The notes under the pieces were generated by a model. It searched no databases. It saw nothing but the letters and a program-made list of their open reading frames with translations, and was not told where the DNA came from. A program made the translations under genes and the position numbers. Shown piece by piece: positions 6,055 to 8,515 of a stretch of 8,515 nucleotides of DNA (within the stretch, counting starts at the first letter, position 1; every line of letters starts with the position of its first letter). The DNA is taken from contig JAJRSN010000279.1 in assembly GCA_024278715.1 (NCBI GenBank), positions 1 through 8,515 on the forward strand. The letters run 5' to 3'. Origin of the DNA: Calditrichota bacterium. GTDB lineage: Bacteria; Calditrichota; Calditrichia; Calditrichales; Calditrichaceae.

Positions 6055-7549
6055 TTTTAATCCAGGTCCAGATTTCATGCGGCGTCAATTTTTTACCCAC
6101 CATCAATGTTGACATTCGAAAAATTATTCCCGAAATAATTATCATAAATCCGATGGAAACGATCATGAGCAAAATAGTGCCGTAAATGTCGAAGGTAATG
6201 GGCTCAATGCTTAAAGGTATTCGCATAATCATAAACGAAGGAGTTAAAAAGGGAATAAAGCTCAACAGCCGGATTAAAGGAGCGTTGGGATCGGCTAACA
6301 CCAAAAGCGAGAGCAGCACCGGGAAAATGGCGATTGTTCTTAATAGCTGGTTGATTTGCTGGGCGTCGTATTCGCTGGCGGAAACCGAACCGATGGTCAC
6401 GAAAATCGCTCCGTAAAAAAGAAAACCCAAACTGAAATAGATCAGAAAATACAGCGCGTTTTGCATGGTCAAATATGAGATTTTGTCGGCGGGAATTACT
6501 CCGGTCGAAAGAAGAATTCCCGTAATGGCAAACCAGCTAAAAATTTGCACTAATCCCAAAAAGCCCAATCCCAGTATCTTTCCGCCCATCAATTGACTGC
6601 TGGTAACGTACGAGAGAAGAACCTCGATCACCCGATTGGATTTTTCCAGCAGCACGCTGCTGAACACGTAACCGCCGGCGGTGAAAATCGCCATGAATAA
6701 AAGGAATACTCCGATCAGCGGTCCGTAAAACTGGACGTAGAAATTCCATTCCTGCTGACCCTCCTGCAGAAGCTGATATTTTTTCAGATAAATGGGACGG
6801 AACCATCTTTGCAGTTTGCTGCGCGGAATTTGATCGTCCAAAATACGTTTTTTAATAATTATGGTTTGCAATATTTTTTCGAAACGCTCGACCTCTCTTA
6901 AATCGCCCGGAGTTTTGGTGTGATATTCAACAATGCCCGTTTTGGCAAAATCGGGCAGAAAAATCAAATAGGCGTTCAAAACATCCGTGTAAAGAAGTGA
7001 ATCTGCCATGCGCTGAGCCTCGCGTTTGTACAAAGAATCCAACGCTGTCTTAAAGCGCGAAAGTTCAATTTCGATCAGTTCTTTTTCTTCGCGCGTATTC
7101 TGAAGTTTTTCATAAGACGTGCGCAGCACATAATCACGGTTCGGAATCTTGGTATTTTTGTAATATTCCATTCGTTGTTCTTTTATCTGATCATAAACCA
7201 AAGACACGGAATCGAGACGCGACTTAATTTCTTCGAATTTTGACGCCATCCGGTTGTAGGACGACGAGTTATTAACTGCGACATTCATTACCAGATATTC
7301 GGAAGATCGATTGTCCAGACGGTAGTTCCGGTTTAGTTCCCGCTGCAATTCTTCCTTAATATTCTGACCGGACAAATCAATTAAACCGATGAGCTTGGTC
7401 GTGATTTGCGGCTGCAAATTAAAAATAAAAAGCGGCAGAGTAATCACCGCCGTAAACAGAAAAGGCGAAATAAACGTTTTGAACAGAAACGATCTTGATT
7501 TAATGCGGGAGACAAATTCCCAACGGGCGACTCGGAAAATATTTTTCAT
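6047..7549 (-). CDS. ABC-2 type permease, NatB-like, with long extracytoplasmic coiled coil
   Basis: A 500-residue membrane subunit of an ABC exporter. One helix near residues 26-44 is followed by a large extracytoplasmic region (about 46-272) and then five or so helices (about 274-296, 325-350, 363-387, 402-420, 457-479). The block EKSNRVIEVLLSYVTSSQLM (302-321) followed by GGKILGLGFLGLVQ is the signature of NatB/ABC-2 permeases. Residues about 95-185 are highly charged with heptad-like spacing and look like a coiled-coil hairpin, making the protein longer than typical NatB proteins of around 400 residues. The start is sound: GAGGT six bases before ATG, which overlaps the ATPase stop as ATGA. 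Bacillus NatAB exports sodium, but many homologues have unknown substrates, so sodium export is only one possibility. Confidence 0.88.
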   Translation of the reverse strand: MKNIFRVARWEFVSRIKSRSFLFKTFISPFLFTAVITLPLFIFNLQPQITTKLIGLIDLSGQNIKEELQRELNRNYRLDNRSSEYLVMNVAVNNSSSYNRMASKFEEIKSRLDSVSLVYDQIKEQRMEYYKNTKIPNRDYVLRTSYEKLQNTREEKELIEIELSRFKTALDSLYKREAQRMADSLLYTDVLNAYLIFLPDFAKTGIVEYHTKTPGDLREVERFEKILQTIIIKKRILDDQIPRSKLQRWFRPIYLKKYQLLQEGQQEWNFYVQFYGPLIGVFLLFMAIFTAGGYVFSSVLLEKSNRVIEVLLSYVTSSQLMGGKILGLGFLGLVQIFSWFAITGILLSTGVIPADKISYLTMQNALYFLIYFSLGFLFYGAIFVTIGSVSASEYDAQQINQLLRTIAIFPVLLSLLVLADPNAPLIRLLSFIPFLTPSFMIMRIPLSIEPITFDIYGTILLMIVSIGFMIIISGIIFRMSTLMVGKKLTPHEIWTWIKIK

Positions 7550-8466
7550 GATTTGACCTCGGTCTGTTCCTGAATCAAACGAATAAAAATATCGTGCAGA
7601 GAAGGCTCAAAAACTTCAAATTTGCGAATTTTCGTCTTTTGCTCCACCTGTTTTAAAATTTCAGCCAGCGAAACTGAACCCTCTTCGAGTACAAATTTGT
7701 AGTTGTTCTTGCCTTCTTCTAATATCTGAATTCCTTTAAGCGAGCTGATAAACGGAATCGGAGCGTCGGCTTCCAGATAATAGGCGTCTTCCCGGAATCT
7801 TTTACGGATATTCGACACCGAACCGTCTATTACAACTTGCGCCTGATTGATGAGGCATATATGATCACACATTTTTTCCGCCTGATCCATCATGTGCGTG
7901 GAAAGAATCAATACTTTATTCTTCTTTTTAAATTCTTCCAGAATTTCCTGAAGCACCGATTGATTGATGGGATCCAAACCTGTAAAAGGTTCGTCCAGAA
8001 TCAACACGTCCGGATCGTGAAGAAAGGCGGCGATAAACTGGATTTTTTGCTGAATACCCTTTGAAAGTTCATTGATTCGGGTATCGGTATATTCGATAAT
8101 TCCCAAACGATCGAGATAGCGGATAGCCTCCACTTCGGCTTTTCGCGGAGAAAGATCGTTCAGGGTGCCGAAATAAACCAGAACGTCCAATACACGCGCT
8201 CTCGGATAAAGTCCGCGTTCTTCCGGAAGGTAACCGAAATGAACGCCTTTCAGCCTTTGCCGTGGTTGACCCTGAAACAGAATCTCGCCTTCATCTGGTT
8301 GAAGAATATTCATTATCATGCGCATGGTTGTGGTTTTTCCGGCGCCGTTCGGACCCAAAAGACCGAATGTTTCGCCGCTTTTTACGGTGAACGACAGGTT
8401 TTTTAGCACCACCTGCTCTTTAAAGCTTTTGCTTACATTGCGCACTTCCAAAATATTTTCGCTCAT
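7546..8466 (-). CDS. ABC transporter ATPase, NatA-like
   Basis: A 306-residue ATPase, partner of the permease that follows it. Walker A is GPNGAGKTT (38-46), the signature LSKGIQQK (134-141), Walker B VLILDE (154-159), D-loop GLDP (163-166) and switch histidine H191 in LSTHMMDQAE. The Q-loop region reads GYLPEERGLYP (78-88), with glutamate instead of glutamine; this PEERGLY form is usual in NatA-type ATPases and is not a defect. A C-terminal domain (about 225-306, DUF4162-like) ends in the common SLHDIFIRLI motif. The ATG at 8466 has only a weak GGAT upstream. A possible -10, TACAAT, lies at 8505-8500 on the minus strand, but its -35 would be outside the window. The gene overlaps the permease by four bases (ATGA). 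The substrate is not determined by the sequence. Confidence 0.93.
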   Translation of the reverse strand: MSENILEVRNVSKSFKEQVVLKNLSFTVKSGETFGLLGPNGAGKTTTMRMIMNILQPDEGEILFQGQPRQRLKGVHFGYLPEERGLYPRARVLDVLVYFGTLNDLSPRKAEVEAIRYLDRLGIIEYTDTRINELSKGIQQKIQFIAAFLHDPDVLILDEPFTGLDPINQSVLQEILEEFKKKNKVLILSTHMMDQAEKMCDHICLINQAQVVIDGSVSNIRKRFREDAYYLEADAPIPFISSLKGIQILEEGKNNYKFVLEEGSVSLAEILKQVEQKTKIRKFEVFEPSLHDIFIRLIQEQTEVKS

Positions 8467-8515
8467 TTTTTCGATCCGTATTTGTTAAATTCTTTGAATA
8501 TTGTAAGATTCTTAA

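Noticed and set aside
5925..6416. Plus-strand open frames across the end of the barrel gene and the permease gene
   Set aside because: They are antisense to the permease with its ABC-2 signature, have no ribosome sites and show no family features.
1..8515. Defence system, CRISPR array, prophage or transposon
   Set aside because: All large frames are housekeeping-type transport or envelope genes with similar composition. There are no transposase, integrase, nuclease or repeat-spacer patterns; the only repeats are the tRNA duplication and short inverted repeats.

Overview
The window reads as ordinary chromosome of a Gram-negative (diderm) bacterium. Evidence for two membranes is a lipoprotein signal with a lipobox, an MCE/Mla-type lipid transporter and a predicted outer-membrane beta-barrel. 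The DUF3098-like small membrane protein, the helix-hairpin-helix/beta-barrel protein and the general base composition (mid-40s % GC by eye) suggest the FCB group (Bacteroidota, Ignavibacteriota or Calditrichota type). That placement is an inference from family distribution, not a measurement.

Layout. (1) 1-204, minus strand: an intact tRNA-Val(UAC) gene at 130-204, a strong intrinsic terminator behind it at 87-123, and beyond that a decayed full-length copy of the same tRNA at 8-82 whose anticodon arm has become a perfect palindrome. (2) 195-440, minus strand: a small two-helix membrane protein whose stop codon lies inside the tRNA-Val gene. A good sigma70-type promoter at 469-497 probably drives both. 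(3) 441-580: a divergent control region with an 8-bp inverted repeat (516-537) that overlaps the proposed -35 of the rightward operon. (4) 581-4004, plus strand: a compact four-gene MCE lipid-transport operon. The order is MCE protein (MlaD-like), auxiliary lipoprotein (PqiC/YmbA-like), permease with a fused STAS domain (MlaB-MlaE fusion), then ATPase (MlaF). Neighbouring genes overlap or lie within 13 bases of each other. (5) 4046-5992, plus strand: an exported helix-hairpin-helix protein with a beta-barrel-like body, 41 bases behind the ATPase and probably in the same transcript. (6) 6047-8466, minus strand, convergent with the above: a two-gene NatAB-type ABC exporter whose ATPase and permease overlap by ATGA.

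How the genes may work together. The permease and ATPase should form the inner-membrane engine. The MCE protein, with one MCE domain and a long helical tail, would be the periplasmic conduit, and the lipoprotein its outer-membrane-side partner. No MlaA or MlaC homologue is present here, so the lipid route probably resembles Pqi or Mce needle systems more than the classical Mla shuttle. The adjacent barrel protein is a candidate outer-membrane component, but only by position. The NatAB-type pair looks like an independent unit.

I see no CRISPR array, insertion sequence, phage gene or recognisable defence system. The observations most worth a second look are the stop codon nested in a tRNA, the palindrome-bearing tRNA relic, and the MCE operon followed by an HhH barrel.
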